This document shows, one piece after another, positions 18,305 through 27,309 of a stretch of DNA of 64,000 bases (position 1 is the first letter of the stretch; each line of letters begins with the position of its first letter). The notes under the pieces are model-generated. The model saw only the letters and a list, made by a program, of their open reading frames with translations. It was not told the origin of the DNA and made no database searches. The stretch comes from Nocardia gamkensis NBRC 108242. GTDB lineage: Bacteria; Actinomycetota; Actinomycetes; Mycobacteriales; Mycobacteriaceae. The stretch is from contig NZ_BDBM01000028.1 of NCBI RefSeq assembly GCF_001612985.1, positions 1-64,000 of the forward strand, given 5' to 3'. The position numbers and the translations under genes were made by a program.

Positions 18305-19309
18305 TCAAGCGATCTGCCGGGTGTCCGGCGGGGTGAGCCGGGCCGGGTCGGCGAAGAAGGTGACCAGATCGCGCACCGTGTCGTCGAGCGAACGCGGCCG
18401 GTAGCCGAGTTCGCGTTCCGCCTTCCCGTGGTCGACGACGGGCGCGGAGATGAGCGCGCCGAGCGCCGCCTTGGAGACGATGTCGGAGTTGAACAGCTTG
18501 CCGATCGGCGCGAGCACCGGGATGACGCCGGACACGAACCTGGCGGGGATGGCGAACCTCGGCCCCCGCTTGCCGCCGTGGGTCGCGGCGACGCGGCACA
18601 ATTCGAGCATCGAGATCATCGATCCACCGAGCAGGTAGTTCTCACCCGTGCGGCCGTGCTCTCCGGCCAGTACCAGGCCTTCGGCCACATCGCGCACATC
18701 CACGAGGTCGAAGCCCCCGCCGATCATGGCGGGCACGCGCCCGAGCGCCGCGTCCCTGAGCGTCCGGTTGATGCGCGAGAGCGGCTTGCCGAAGTCCAGT
18801 GGGCCGAAGACGCCGGTCGGGTTGCACAGCACCGCGTCCAGGCCCTGATCGATCACCTTGCGCAGCGCCACCTCGCCCGCCCACTTCGAGCGGTCGTAGA
18901 CCGGCAGGCCTGGGTCGGTCGACCGCGGCGCGTTCTCGTCGATCCGGCCACCGCAGCTGTACTGGTCGAACGCGTGGATCGAGCTGGCGTGCACCATCCG
19001 CCGCGCGCCGACGGCCAGCGCCGCCTCGGCGACCACGCGCACGCCCTCGGTGTTCACCCGCCAGGCGAGGTCGTTCTTGTCGGCCAGGGTGATCACCGCG
19101 ACCAGGTGGTAGACCACCTCCGCGCCGTCCAGTGCGGCACGCATGGACGCCGGGTCGAGCACATCGCCCCGCACCCAGGTGATGCCGGGCGCGGCCTGCT
19201 CGGCGGGAATCGCCCGATCGATGGCCGTGATCTGGTGGCCGCGCTCGGTGAGGAGGCGGAGCAGATTCGTGCCAAGATAGCCGGCTGCGCCGGTCACTGC
19301 GACCTTCAT
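18305..19309 (-). CDS. NAD-dependent epimerase/3-beta-hydroxysteroid dehydrogenase-like oxidoreductase
   Basis: This 334-residue extended short-chain dehydrogenase has the NAD-binding loop TGAAGYLG (6-13), the HASSIHAF strand with the catalytic Ser region, and the active-site pair YDRSK (Tyr138, Lys142). Substrate is not determined by sequence; nucleotide sugars or sterols are possible. A perfect KstR-type palindrome 14 bases upstream of the ATG points to steroid metabolism. No membrane segment is present. Confidence 0.82.
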   Translation of the reverse strand: MKVAVTGAAGYLGTNLLRLLTERGHQITAIDRAIPAEQAAPGITWVRGDVLDPASMRAALDGAEVVYHLVAVITLADKNDLAWRVNTEGVRVVAEAALAVGARRMVHASSIHAFDQYSCGGRIDENAPRSTDPGLPVYDRSKWAGEVALRKVIDQGLDAVLCNPTGVFGPLDFGKPLSRINRTLRDAALGRVPAMIGGGFDLVDVRDVAEGLVLAGEHGRTGENYLLGGSMISMLELCRVAATHGGKRGPRFAIPARFVSGVIPVLAPIGKLFNSDIVSKAALGALISAPVVDHGKAERELGYRPRSLDDTVRDLVTFFADPARLTPPDTRQIA

Positions 19310-19322
19310 GGGACAGAGAATA

Positions 19323-19336
19323 TAGAACTTGTTCTA
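19323..19336 (-). promoter_or_regulatory. KstR-like operator
   Basis: TAGAACTTGTTCTA is a perfect palindrome with 6-bp arms and fits the mycobacterial KstR consensus TNNAACNNGTTNNA at every fixed base. It lies 14 bases before the start of the dehydrogenase gene. A weaker AACACGTT follows at 19343-19350. Confidence 0.6.
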
Positions 19337-19520
19337 ATTTGCAACACGTTCCAATTCTGCCCCTTTCGCCCTGCCGTGCGGCGCGTTCGGGCTCGAAACT
19401 TGCCGGTCGGGTCGGCTATATTGAGCGCAACCGTAGCGGCCCTTGCCGATTCGGCAGGGAGCTGGCGGATCACGACAACTTCATGACGCAGATCTGTACG
19501 ACGATTTGGGGGGCAACTCG

Positions 19521-19850
19521 ATGAGTGATCTCTCGGTAGAGACCGAAGCGGTCCGGGCGTTCGCCGCCACGAACGCCGGTATCGCCGGTGATCTCGCGGG
19601 GGCGGGCAATTTCGACGCGGTGAAGAACGTTTCCGCGCTCGTTCCGGTGTTCGGCTTGATCGGGGCCGACTACCTGGCGATGTTCGCGGCGGCACAGGTG
19701 TTGCAGGCCAAGGACATCAACGATCTGTCGGCCAAGTACGCCAAGCTCTCGGACTCGGCGTTCAGCGCCGCCGCGGCCTACGACGCGGTCGACTGGTCCA
19801 ACGCGGGCGCGCTCGGATCGATCGCGGGCCAGATCGGGGGCGCGGTATGA
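19521..19850 (+). CDS. EspC-family type VII secretion target
   Basis: This 109-residue helical protein fits the EspC/ESX-1 secretion-associated family: two helices of about 40 residues, low complexity in Ala, and the type VII signal YxxxD as YDAVD at residues 87-91. Such proteins are exported by ESX machines across the mycobacterial-type envelope. ATG start with a GGGGGG stretch upstream. Its stop overlaps the next start (ATGA), so a heterodimeric or co-secreted pair is likely. No ESX core genes (eccB, eccC) are in the window. Confidence 0.78.
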   Translation: MSDLSVETEAVRAFAATNAGIAGDLAGAGNFDAVKNVSALVPVFGLIGADYLAMFAAAQVLQAKDINDLSAKYAKLSDSAFSAAAAYDAVDWSNAGALGSIAGQIGGAV

Positions 19851-21463
19851 GGCCGCTCGACAGTGGCGTCATCGCGCCGGAGGACCACGCCGTCGCGCAC
19901 GCGGCCGAGCAGAACGTCGCGATCGGCCAGCAGTCCGTGCTGGACACGCTGCAGAACGCACCCGCGCAGGCGGTGCTGGACCTGCCGTTGCCGCAGCTGC
20001 CCGACGATCTGCCGCCCATCGAGCCGCCCGCTTTCGTGCTGTCGCGCAAGATCGCGGAGGATCAGCAGTCGGTCGGCGCCATGCCCTCCGGTCTGCCGGG
20101 TCTGAACGGCGCACCGGGCGCCGAGAACGTACTCGGCGCGCCGCACGAGGCGTCGGCGCTGCTCGGTGACATGAACACGGCGGTCGACCACGTCGCGGCG
20201 CCCGCGGTCCAGGCGGCGCTCGATCAGGCCCCCGGCGTGCTGAACGGGGCACTCGCCGACGCGTCGAGCGCGGTCGCGGGCACGGTGAACCAGGCGGCGG
20301 CCGCCGCCGCGGCGTTGCCCCCGTTGCCCGCCGACCCGGTCGCCGCGCTGATGCAGGGTGTCGCGGTGCCCGCGCTCCCCGGCGTCGATCTGCTGATGAA
20401 GCCGATCCTGGACCTGCTGAGCAGCTTCGGCACCGGCGTCATCGGCGCGTTCGATCCGACCGCGATCCTGAGCCAGTCCTCCAAGGTCATCGAGATGGCC
20501 ATGCAGGTGGGCAAAGGCAGCATGAGCACGGTCGAGCAGCTGTGGCAGAGCCAGGCCGCGCGCAACGCCCAGGCCGCGAGTCAGCAGGCGAACGTGGAGG
20601 GGCAGCAGACCGGCCAGCGCGGTATCGACATCTCCGAGCTCACCCAGCGTGCCGCCACGGTGGTACAGCAGGGCAACGCGCAGCTGCTCGGCATCGCGTC
20701 GTCGTTCGCCACCCAGGCGACCGCGCTCGCGCCGGTCATCCTGACCCCGCCGGCCCAGGCGACGCTGATCGCCTCGGCCACCGAACACCTGGGCAACGCC
20801 GTCGGCGTGGTCAACGCCACCCGCGGTGATCTGGCGGGCAAGACCGCCGAACTCAGCGGCATGGTGCAGCAACTGGTCGCGCCGGGCGGCGGTCCGGCGC
20901 CGCAGGAGGTCGCGCAGGCGCTGGCGGAGAACGTCGGCCAGCCGATCCTGGAGCAGGCGCAGTCGACCGCCTCGGATACCGCGACCAAGGCGGCGGGCCT
21001 GGACTCCGCCACGCCCGGGACTTCGACCCCCTCGACAACGCCGTCGTCGGTGCACACCACGCACAGTCCGAGTACCAGCCACGGCACGCCGAGCGGACTG
21101 CTCGGCAGCAGTCCCGGCAGGCCCGGAAGTCCGAGCACGCCATCGGTCCCGAAAGCCACCGGCCTGCCCGGCACCACGGTTCCCCCGATCCGCTCGGTCG
21201 CCGGCGTCCCGGGCACGTCCTTCGGTACCGGCTCGCCCGCGAGCACCACACCTGCCGGGTCGAACGGTTTCATGGGTGGCCCGGCCGGCGCGGCGGGGCA
21301 GCGCGGCAATGACGATGAACACTCGCGCTCCGTGCAGCCGTATCTGAGTCCCACCGGCAACGACGACCTCACCGGCCCGCTGGGCGAGTCCACGCCGGAC
21401 GTCATCGGTGCCACGCACTCGGACGAGATCATCAGTTCGGACTACGAGCAAGACCAGTTCTGA
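19847..21463 (+). CDS. Large Ala/Pro-rich putative type VII secretion partner protein
   Basis: This 538-residue protein is coupled to the EspC-like gene by an ATGA overlap. Residues 1-390 are Ala, Gln and Val rich and mostly helical; residues 395-500 are a Ser/Thr/Pro/Gly-rich disordered linker; the end is acidic (SDEIISSDYEQDQF). It has no signal peptide. The arrangement resembles espC-espA type pairs, in which the larger protein is exported with the small one. That is inference from order and composition; no enzymatic motif is seen. A strong hairpin follows at 21491-21529. Confidence 0.65.
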   Translation: MRPLDSGVIAPEDHAVAHAAEQNVAIGQQSVLDTLQNAPAQAVLDLPLPQLPDDLPPIEPPAFVLSRKIAEDQQSVGAMPSGLPGLNGAPGAENVLGAPHEASALLGDMNTAVDHVAAPAVQAALDQAPGVLNGALADASSAVAGTVNQAAAAAAALPPLPADPVAALMQGVAVPALPGVDLLMKPILDLLSSFGTGVIGAFDPTAILSQSSKVIEMAMQVGKGSMSTVEQLWQSQAARNAQAASQQANVEGQQTGQRGIDISELTQRAATVVQQGNAQLLGIASSFATQATALAPVILTPPAQATLIASATEHLGNAVGVVNATRGDLAGKTAELSGMVQQLVAPGGGPAPQEVAQALAENVGQPILEQAQSTASDTATKAAGLDSATPGTSTPSTTPSSVHTTHSPSTSHGTPSGLLGSSPGRPGSPSTPSVPKATGLPGTTVPPIRSVAGVPGTSFGTGSPASTTPAGSNGFMGGPAGAAGQRGNDDEHSRSVQPYLSPTGNDDLTGPLGESTPDVIGATHSDEIISSDYEQDQF

Positions 21464-21490
21464 CGCGTCGCGGGGGAGGCCACGCACGGC

Positions 21491-21529
21491 ATCCGGCCCG
21501 AACGGGGATCATCACCGTTCGGGCCGGAT
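21491..21529. terminator. Strong bidirectional terminator hairpin
   Basis: A perfect 15-bp stem (ATCCGGCCCGAACGG and its complement) with a 9-base loop lies between two convergent genes, 27 bases after one stop and 12 after the other. Confidence 0.8.
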
Positions 21530-21541
21530 GACGAGCGACGG

Positions 21542-22087
21542 TCAGTTGTCCTGCGCGAACGCGTCGAGCAGTTTCCGGTACAGGTCGGCGAAGCGTTTGC
21601 GCGCGGCCTGCTGCTCGGCGCCGAGCCCCTCGGTGGTGTCGGGCGAATACACCACGAGATGTACGTCCTCCGACGGCGACTGCGGCATGAAGTCGATGAT
21701 CCGGCTGCTCTGATCCGTGGCGGCCGGCACGCCGAGGTCCACCGTGGCGAGCGCTTTGGTCTCCGCCAGCGCCGCGCTCAGCACGTCGGGCGGAATGTGG
21801 CCGTCGATCCGCTTGGGCGGGGTCTCCGGCCGGCGCTCGGCGGCCACGGCGTCGGGGCTGCTGACCGCACGGCCGTCGGCGAAGATCTCCAGTTGCGGAC
21901 GCAGGTCCGTGCGGGCCTGCCACCCGTCCGGAATGGTGGTCAGCGTGAACAACGCCAGCGGCGCGGCGATCGGCGGTAGGGCGCTGGGGCGATCCAGGCC
22001 CGGGTCGGCCGTGGCGGCGCCCGAGCCCGCCGCGACGATCAGCAGCACAACCAGCACAACAGCTTTCGTTACTCGCATCGATCCCAT
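21542..22087 (-). CDS. Hypothetical secreted protein
   Basis: This 181-residue protein has a classical signal peptide: MRVTK, a Val/Leu-rich core and a cleavage site near GAATADP. The mature part is about 155 residues with no Cys and no catalytic motif I recognise. Conserved-looking stretches include PDGWQAR and DVHLVVYSPD. A second ATG nine bases in (MRVTK) may be the real start. Similar secreted proteins of unknown function occur near aspS in mycolic-acid bacteria. Confidence 0.7.
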   Translation of the reverse strand: MGSMRVTKAVVLVVLLIVAAGSGAATADPGLDRPSALPPIAAPLALFTLTTIPDGWQARTDLRPQLEIFADGRAVSSPDAVAAERRPETPPKRIDGHIPPDVLSAALAETKALATVDLGVPAATDQSSRIIDFMPQSPSEDVHLVVYSPDTTEGLGAEQQAARKRFADLYRKLLDAFAQDN

Positions 22088-22195
22088 CTTCCGGTGCTGT
22101 CCGTGTCCACCCGCGACACAGGTGAACTGCCGTAGATCATGACAGCGCGCCGGCTTTCGGGAGGAACCGGCGCGCTGGATCGATCGGATCCGGGT

Positions 22196-23119
22196 CTATC
22201 GCAGGCCCGACGGAGTGTTCAGGTCTTGCGCCGAATACGTGTCGCAAGCCCGGACCTGGCCGGTCTTGTAGCCGGTGAGGAACCACTTCTGTCGCTGCTC
22301 GGACGAACCGTGCGTCCATGCTTCGGGATTCACCCGGCCCTGCGCGGCGCGCTGGATACGGTCGTCGCCGACCGCCGCGGCCGCCGACAGCGCGTCGTCG
22401 ACGTCCTTGTCCGACAGCGGTTTCAGGAACGGCTGGTCGCTGCCGGGCGCAGGCTGCTTGTCCGCGAAGTGGGCCCAGATACCCGCGTAGCAGTCGGCCT
22501 GCAATTCGGTGCGTACCGCGCCGGACTCCGGCCCGCGCGGATCGCGCTGCGCGCGGCCGAGATCGCCGAGCATGTTCTGGATGTGATGGCCGATCTCGTG
22601 CGCCACCACGTATTCCTGCGCGAGCGGGCCGCCGCTGGAACCGAAGCGATCCACCAGTTCCTGGAAGAAACTGGTGTCGAAGTAGGCGGTCCGGTCGGCC
22701 GGGCAGTAGAACGGCCCGACGTCGCTGGTGGCGTTGCCGCATCCGGTGGAGGTGGCCCCGGAGAAGAGCACGACCTTCGGCTGCGAGTAGCGCTTGCCCG
22801 CCTGCTTCGGCAGTTCGGCCGACCACACGGCGTCCAGGCTCTGCGCGGTGAGCGCCACCCGGCAGTCGACGTATTTGTTGGCGTCCGCGCCGGTCTTGCA
22901 GTGGCTCGGCGTGCCCTCCGTGCCCGGCTGCGTCTGGCTCTCCTCCGGCGTACCGGTGAAGTTGCCGAGTATGGAGCCGGGGTCGCCGCCCAGCAGCAGC
23001 GCCAGCACCAGCACGATGAGTCCGCCCGCTCCACCGCCCAGCGCGAGTTTGCCGCCCATGCCGGGACCGCCGGAGGAAACCCGGTCCGGGTCGATCTGCA
23101 TGCCCTCGTTGAAGGTCAT
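22196..23119 (-). CDS. Neutral zinc metallopeptidase, YpfJ/KPN_02809 family
   Basis: This 307-residue protein begins with MTFNEGMQIDPDRV and a Gly-rich stretch, then a single membrane helix (about 27-45). An extracytoplasmic domain of about 240 residues follows, with zinc-binding HEIGHHIQN (His174, Glu175, His178) and the family strings GPFYCP and YFDTSFF. Four Cys may form disulfides. The substrate of this family is unknown. It is divergent from aspS. Confidence 0.85.
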   Translation of the reverse strand: MTFNEGMQIDPDRVSSGGPGMGGKLALGGGAGGLIVLVLALLLGGDPGSILGNFTGTPEESQTQPGTEGTPSHCKTGADANKYVDCRVALTAQSLDAVWSAELPKQAGKRYSQPKVVLFSGATSTGCGNATSDVGPFYCPADRTAYFDTSFFQELVDRFGSSGGPLAQEYVVAHEIGHHIQNMLGDLGRAQRDPRGPESGAVRTELQADCYAGIWAHFADKQPAPGSDQPFLKPLSDKDVDDALSAAAAVGDDRIQRAAQGRVNPEAWTHGSSEQRQKWFLTGYKTGQVRACDTYSAQDLNTPSGLR

Positions 23120-23309
23120 CGTCGTCGCTTTCTCGCTCGTCCCCGGGGAACACGCAGCCCTCGGTCGTACGGCCCCGGTTCGCTCTCCCTCGGATACAGC
23201 TTGGCATGGGCGCGTCGATATCGGTTTCCTCTCGGGGAATGTGTCTCACTACGATGGACTCGCACCTGGTCACCCCGCGCCCGGTGTCAGCGTCGTCGAA
23301 AGGAACCCC

Positions 23310-25094
23310 GTGCTGCGCACCCACTTGGCTGGTTCGCTGCGAAGCGAGCATGCCGGTCAGACCGTCACTCTCACCGGTTGGGTGGCCCGGCGGCGTGACC
23401 ACGGTGGGGTGATCTTCATCGATCTGCGCGACGCGTCCGGCGTGGCCCAAGCGGTGTTCCGCGAGGGCGAACCCGCCGAACAGGCGCACCGGCTGCGCGC
23501 GGAGTACTGCGTGCGCGTCACCGGCACCGTGGAACCGCGTCCGAGCGGCAACGAGAACCCGGAACTGCCGACCGGCGCGATCGAGGTGAACGTCACCGAG
23601 CTCGAGGTGCTGAACGAGAGCGCGCCGCTGCCCTTCCAGCTGGACGAGCAGCCCGGTGAGGAAGCGCGCCTGAAGCACCGCTACCTGGATCTGCGCCGGG
23701 AAGGCCCCGCGCACGCCATCCGGCTGCGCTCCAAGGTCAACGCGGCCGCCCGCGAGGTGCTCGCCCACCACGAGTTCGTCGAGGTCGAGACTCCGACGCT
23801 GACCCGGTCCACGCCCGAGGGCGCTCGCGACTTCCTGGTGCCCGCCCGCTTGCAGCCGGGCAGCTTCTACGCCCTGCCGCAGAGCCCGCAGCTGTTCAAG
23901 CAGTTGCTCATGGTCGGCGGCATCGAACGCTACTACCAGATCGCGCGCTGCTACCGGGACGAGGACTTCCGCGCCGACCGGCAGCCGGAGTTCACCCAGC
24001 TCGACATCGAGATGAGCTTCGTGCGCCAGGAGGACGTGATCCTGCTGGCCGAGGAGATCCTGGTCGCGCTGTGGAAGCTGGTGGGCTACGAGATCCAGAC
24101 CCCCATCCCGCACATGACCTACGCCGAGGCCATGCGCCGTTTCGGCAGCGACAAGCCCGATCTGCGCTTCGGCGTGGAGATCACCGAGTGCACCGACTAT
24201 TTCAAGGACACCCCGTTCCGGGTGTTCCAGGCGCCCTACGTCGGCGCGGTGGTCATGCCGGGCGGCGCGAGCCAGCCGCGGCGCCAGCTCGACGCCTGGC
24301 AGGAATGGGCCAAGCAGCGCGGCGCCAAGGGACTGGCGTACATCCTGGTGAACGAGGACGGCACGCTGGGTGGCCCGGTCGCCAAGAACCTGAGCGAAGC
24401 CGAGCGCGAGGGCCTGGCCAAGCATGTCGGCGCGGTGCCGGGGGACTGTGTGTTCTTCGCCGCGGGCGCACCGAAGGCGCAGCGCGCGCTGCTCGGTGCG
24501 GCGCGCGTCGAGATCGCCCGCAAGGTCGGCCTGATCGACGAGGACGCCTGGTCGTTCGTGTGGATCGTGGACGCGCCGCTGTTCGAGCCGACCGTCGAGG
24601 CGACCGCGAGCGGTGACGTGGCGGTGGGCCATTCCGCCTGGACCGCGGTGCACCACGCGTTCACCTCGCCGAAGCCGGAGTCGCTGGACACGTTCGACAC
24701 CGACCCGGGCTCGGCGCTGGCCTACGCCTACGACATCGTCTGCAACGGCAACGAGATCGGTGGCGGGTCGATTCGTATCCACCGCCGCGACGTCCAGGAA
24801 CGGGTCTTCGAGGTGATGGGCATCACACACGAGGAGGCCCAGGAGAAGTTCGGCTTCCTGCTCGACGCCTTCGCCTTCGGCGCTCCGCCGCACGGCGGCA
24901 TCGCCTTCGGCTGGGACCGGGTCACCGCGCTGCTGGCGGGGGAGGACTCGATCCGAGAGGTCATCGCCTTCCCGAAGACCGGTGGCGGCGTCGACCCGCT
25001 GACCGACGCGCCCGCGCCGATCACCGCGCAGCAGCGCAAAGAGGCGGGACTGGACGTCAAGCCGGAGCAGAAGAAGGACGCGCCCGCCTCGTAG
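23310..25094 (+). CDS. aspS: Aspartyl-tRNA synthetase
   Basis: From GTG 23310 (AAGGAA upstream) the product is 594 residues. An OB-fold anticodon domain (TLTGWVARRRDHGGV) comes first, then the class II core with motif 2 CYRDEDFRADRQPEFTQLD, the bacterial GAD insertion (about 290-410) and motif 3 FAFGAPPHGGIAFGWDR. It charges tRNA-Asp. Like other actinobacterial enzymes it may also charge tRNA-Asn for amidation by GatCAB; that is not shown by the sequence. Upstream in-frame codons to 22794 lack family similarity. Confidence 0.95.
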   Translation: MLRTHLAGSLRSEHAGQTVTLTGWVARRRDHGGVIFIDLRDASGVAQAVFREGEPAEQAHRLRAEYCVRVTGTVEPRPSGNENPELPTGAIEVNVTELEVLNESAPLPFQLDEQPGEEARLKHRYLDLRREGPAHAIRLRSKVNAAAREVLAHHEFVEVETPTLTRSTPEGARDFLVPARLQPGSFYALPQSPQLFKQLLMVGGIERYYQIARCYRDEDFRADRQPEFTQLDIEMSFVRQEDVILLAEEILVALWKLVGYEIQTPIPHMTYAEAMRRFGSDKPDLRFGVEITECTDYFKDTPFRVFQAPYVGAVVMPGGASQPRRQLDAWQEWAKQRGAKGLAYILVNEDGTLGGPVAKNLSEAEREGLAKHVGAVPGDCVFFAAGAPKAQRALLGAARVEIARKVGLIDEDAWSFVWIVDAPLFEPTVEATASGDVAVGHSAWTAVHHAFTSPKPESLDTFDTDPGSALAYAYDIVCNGNEIGGGSIRIHRRDVQERVFEVMGITHEEAQEKFGFLLDAFAFGAPPHGGIAFGWDRVTALLAGEDSIREVIAFPKTGGGVDPLTDAPAPITAQQRKEAGLDVKPEQKKDAPAS

Positions 25095-25167
25095 CGGCCG
25101 CTGCCGCGAACGGTATTTTCTGGTCAGCCGCGTCCGTGCCAGCTGACGCCGACCACGAGGAAACCCG

Positions 25168-26136
25168 TTGCTGCACTTGCGCATGATCAGCCCGCCGGAG
25201 AGCACCGACGAGGTGCTCACGGTACTCGCCGCCGATCCCGGGGTCACGCACGTGACCCTGGCACGCGGTGCGGCGCTGGAGCCGAAGGGCGACCTCGTCC
25301 AGGCCGACGTGGCTCGCGAGGCCGCCAACGCCGTGATCGAGGACCTCACGGCGCTGGGGATCTGCCGTTCCGGCGGCTTGACGCTCACACCGGTCGAGAC
25401 GGTCTTGTCGGACGCGGGTGAACGCGCGGTGCACGAGGCGCCCGGCGATCCGAGCGACGCGGTGGTGTGGGAGGAACTGGTAGCGCAGACGCACGAGGAG
25501 TCGAGTCTCAACGCGACGTTCCTCGCGTTCCTGACGATCGCCTGCCTGCTCGCCGCCGTGGGCGTCACGACCGATTCGCCGGTGACGATCGTGGGCGCGA
25601 TGGTCGTCGGTCCGGAGTTCGGTCCGTTGGCCGCGTTCGCGGTGGCGTTGGTGCGCAGGGATTTCCGGCTCGCCCGCCGTTCGGCCGTCGCGCTCGCGGT
25701 CGGTTTTCCGGTGGCGATGGTGGTGACGCTGCTGGCGACGCTGGTGTGGGAGCAGGTCGGCTGGATCACCATCGACGGGGTGGGCAGTATCGAACAGGTC
25801 GACTTCATTTACCAGGTCGGCCCGTTCTCTCTGGTCGTCGCCCTGCTCGCGGGCGCGGCGGGCATGTTGTCGCTGGTGACCGCGAAATCGGCCGCGCTGG
25901 TCGGCGTGTTCATCTCGGTGACCACCGTGCCCGCGGCCGGATTCGCCGTGGTGGCGGCGACTTTGGGGGAGTGGCGGGTGGCGTTCCTGTCCGCGGGTCA
26001 GCTCGCGGTGAATATGGGGGGCATCATCGTGGCCGGGATCATCGTGCTCGCGCTCCGGCCTCGCGCGGGCGGCGAGGCCGGGCCGGTGGAACGGTTCAAA
26101 CGCCTGATCGGCATGCGCTCACCGATCGAGAAGTGA
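25168..26136 (+). CDS. DUF389 family membrane protein
   Basis: This 322-residue protein starts at TTG with CGAGG seven bases upstream; an ATG at 25183 is an alternative. Residues 1-100 form a soluble domain. The DUF389 core follows, with about six membrane helices from residue 112 onward and the family string GAMVVGPEFGPL. The function of DUF389 proteins is not established. Its stop is eight bases from the end of the convergent membrane protein gene. Confidence 0.82.
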   Translation: MLHLRMISPPESTDEVLTVLAADPGVTHVTLARGAALEPKGDLVQADVAREAANAVIEDLTALGICRSGGLTLTPVETVLSDAGERAVHEAPGDPSDAVVWEELVAQTHEESSLNATFLAFLTIACLLAAVGVTTDSPVTIVGAMVVGPEFGPLAAFAVALVRRDFRLARRSAVALAVGFPVAMVVTLLATLVWEQVGWITIDGVGSIEQVDFIYQVGPFSLVVALLAGAAGMLSLVTAKSAALVGVFISVTTVPAAGFAVVAATLGEWRVAFLSAGQLAVNMGGIIVAGIIVLALRPRAGGEAGPVERFKRLIGMRSPIEK

Positions 26137-26144
26137 GGCGGGTT

Positions 26145-27119
26145 TCACAGCGCGGCGACGGGACCGCCGGTGAGGGCGCGGTAGGCGTAGGTCACGGCGA
26201 TGACGGCGACCGGGCCCGCGATCAGCAGGCCGAAACCACACAGCAGTAGCCCCAGGAAGGTGACCACCAGCACCGCCAGCGCGAGCAGCAGCATCTGCCC
26301 GGCGTTGGCGACCACCAGGGTGAAGCTGGACTTCAGCGCCTCGAACGGACCCTGGTCCTGATCGACGACGAAATGCAGCGAGAACATGCACAGCCAGCCG
26401 GCGATCAGCCCGGGGATCAGGCAGATCGCCGAGCCGAGGAAGGTCAGCGTGAACGCCAGCAGCGCGGTGAGCAGCACATTGCCCGCGTTCACGAATCGGA
26501 AGTAGGCGCCGAAAGGTGGCGGGGTGCCGTCGGTTTCGTACAGGGCGCCGCGCACCATCGCCGCCTGCAGCAGCCATATACCGGCCATGACCGCCAGGAA
26601 GACGAGCAGCAGCGGCAGCATCGTCGTCGGGTCGGTGAGCTGGACGACGAGCACGAACGCCAGATATATGACCAGGCCCACCGCGGTCACCCCGACCCAC
26701 GGGCCCGGATTGGCCCGGAAACGGGCCCAGCCGTAGCTGAGCGCCTGGCCCACGTCCAGCGTGCCCGGTCCCGTGGTGACCTGCTGGTAGCCGTAGACCG
26801 GCTCCTGGGCGGGCGCCGGGCCGGGCGGTGGCGTCCAGCCCGGGCCGGTTCCCTGTGGGCCGTAGCTGGGGTGCGGCGCGCCCACGGGCGGGGGTGGCTG
26901 CACCGGTTCGCTGCCGTAGTGCGCCGCGCCGGGACCTTCGAACTGCGGGTATGCTGACGAACCGGCCATCTCGTGGCGGGGTTGGCCGGTTGCGGGGGTG
27001 CCGCCTCGCGGATCGGGGTTCTCGTGCTGCCCCGGCCGTGCCGCGAAGCGCTCCTCGTCGTTCGGGGAGGAAGCGCCACCAGGTGATTGTTTGGGTGCGG
27101 GGGGCGGTGTTTCGGTCAT
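26145..27119 (-). CDS. Membrane protein with Pro-rich N-terminal region
   Basis: This 324-residue protein has a 110-residue disordered N-terminus rich in Pro, Gly and Gln (GPGWTPPPGPAPAQ), followed by about five membrane helices between 130 and 320. It resembles the glycerophosphoryl diester phosphodiesterase-type membrane domain or DUF975-like families of actinobacterial Pro-rich membrane proteins, but no catalytic residues are visible. The ATG at 27119 has GGAAAGG upstream and is preferred over upstream frames. Function unknown. Confidence 0.72.
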   Translation of the reverse strand: MTETPPPAPKQSPGGASSPNDEERFAARPGQHENPDPRGGTPATGQPRHEMAGSSAYPQFEGPGAAHYGSEPVQPPPPVGAPHPSYGPQGTGPGWTPPPGPAPAQEPVYGYQQVTTGPGTLDVGQALSYGWARFRANPGPWVGVTAVGLVIYLAFVLVVQLTDPTTMLPLLLVFLAVMAGIWLLQAAMVRGALYETDGTPPPFGAYFRFVNAGNVLLTALLAFTLTFLGSAICLIPGLIAGWLCMFSLHFVVDQDQGPFEALKSSFTLVVANAGQMLLLALAVLVVTFLGLLLCGFGLLIAGPVAVIAVTYAYRALTGGPVAAL

Positions 27120-27309
27120 GCGTAGACCTTTCCACTCAACTGGTTTGCGGTGTGGCGCACGGCAGTTCACGATGAGAAAACCCGACGGGTGCACAGGTGT
27201 CAAGCGACCGGCGGCCACCCTCCGGCCTGGCCGGAGACACGCCGGGCGACGCGGAAAGGTTGTGTAACCGCTCGCTAGAAGTGACCCCATGCGAGTACTT
27301 TGAGAGGCG

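Noticed and set aside
22137..25808. 1,223-codon leftward frame antisense to aspS and the DUF389 gene
   Set aside because: Low-complexity Arg/Gly/His composition typical of G+C-rich antisense frames; aspS on the other strand is unmistakable.
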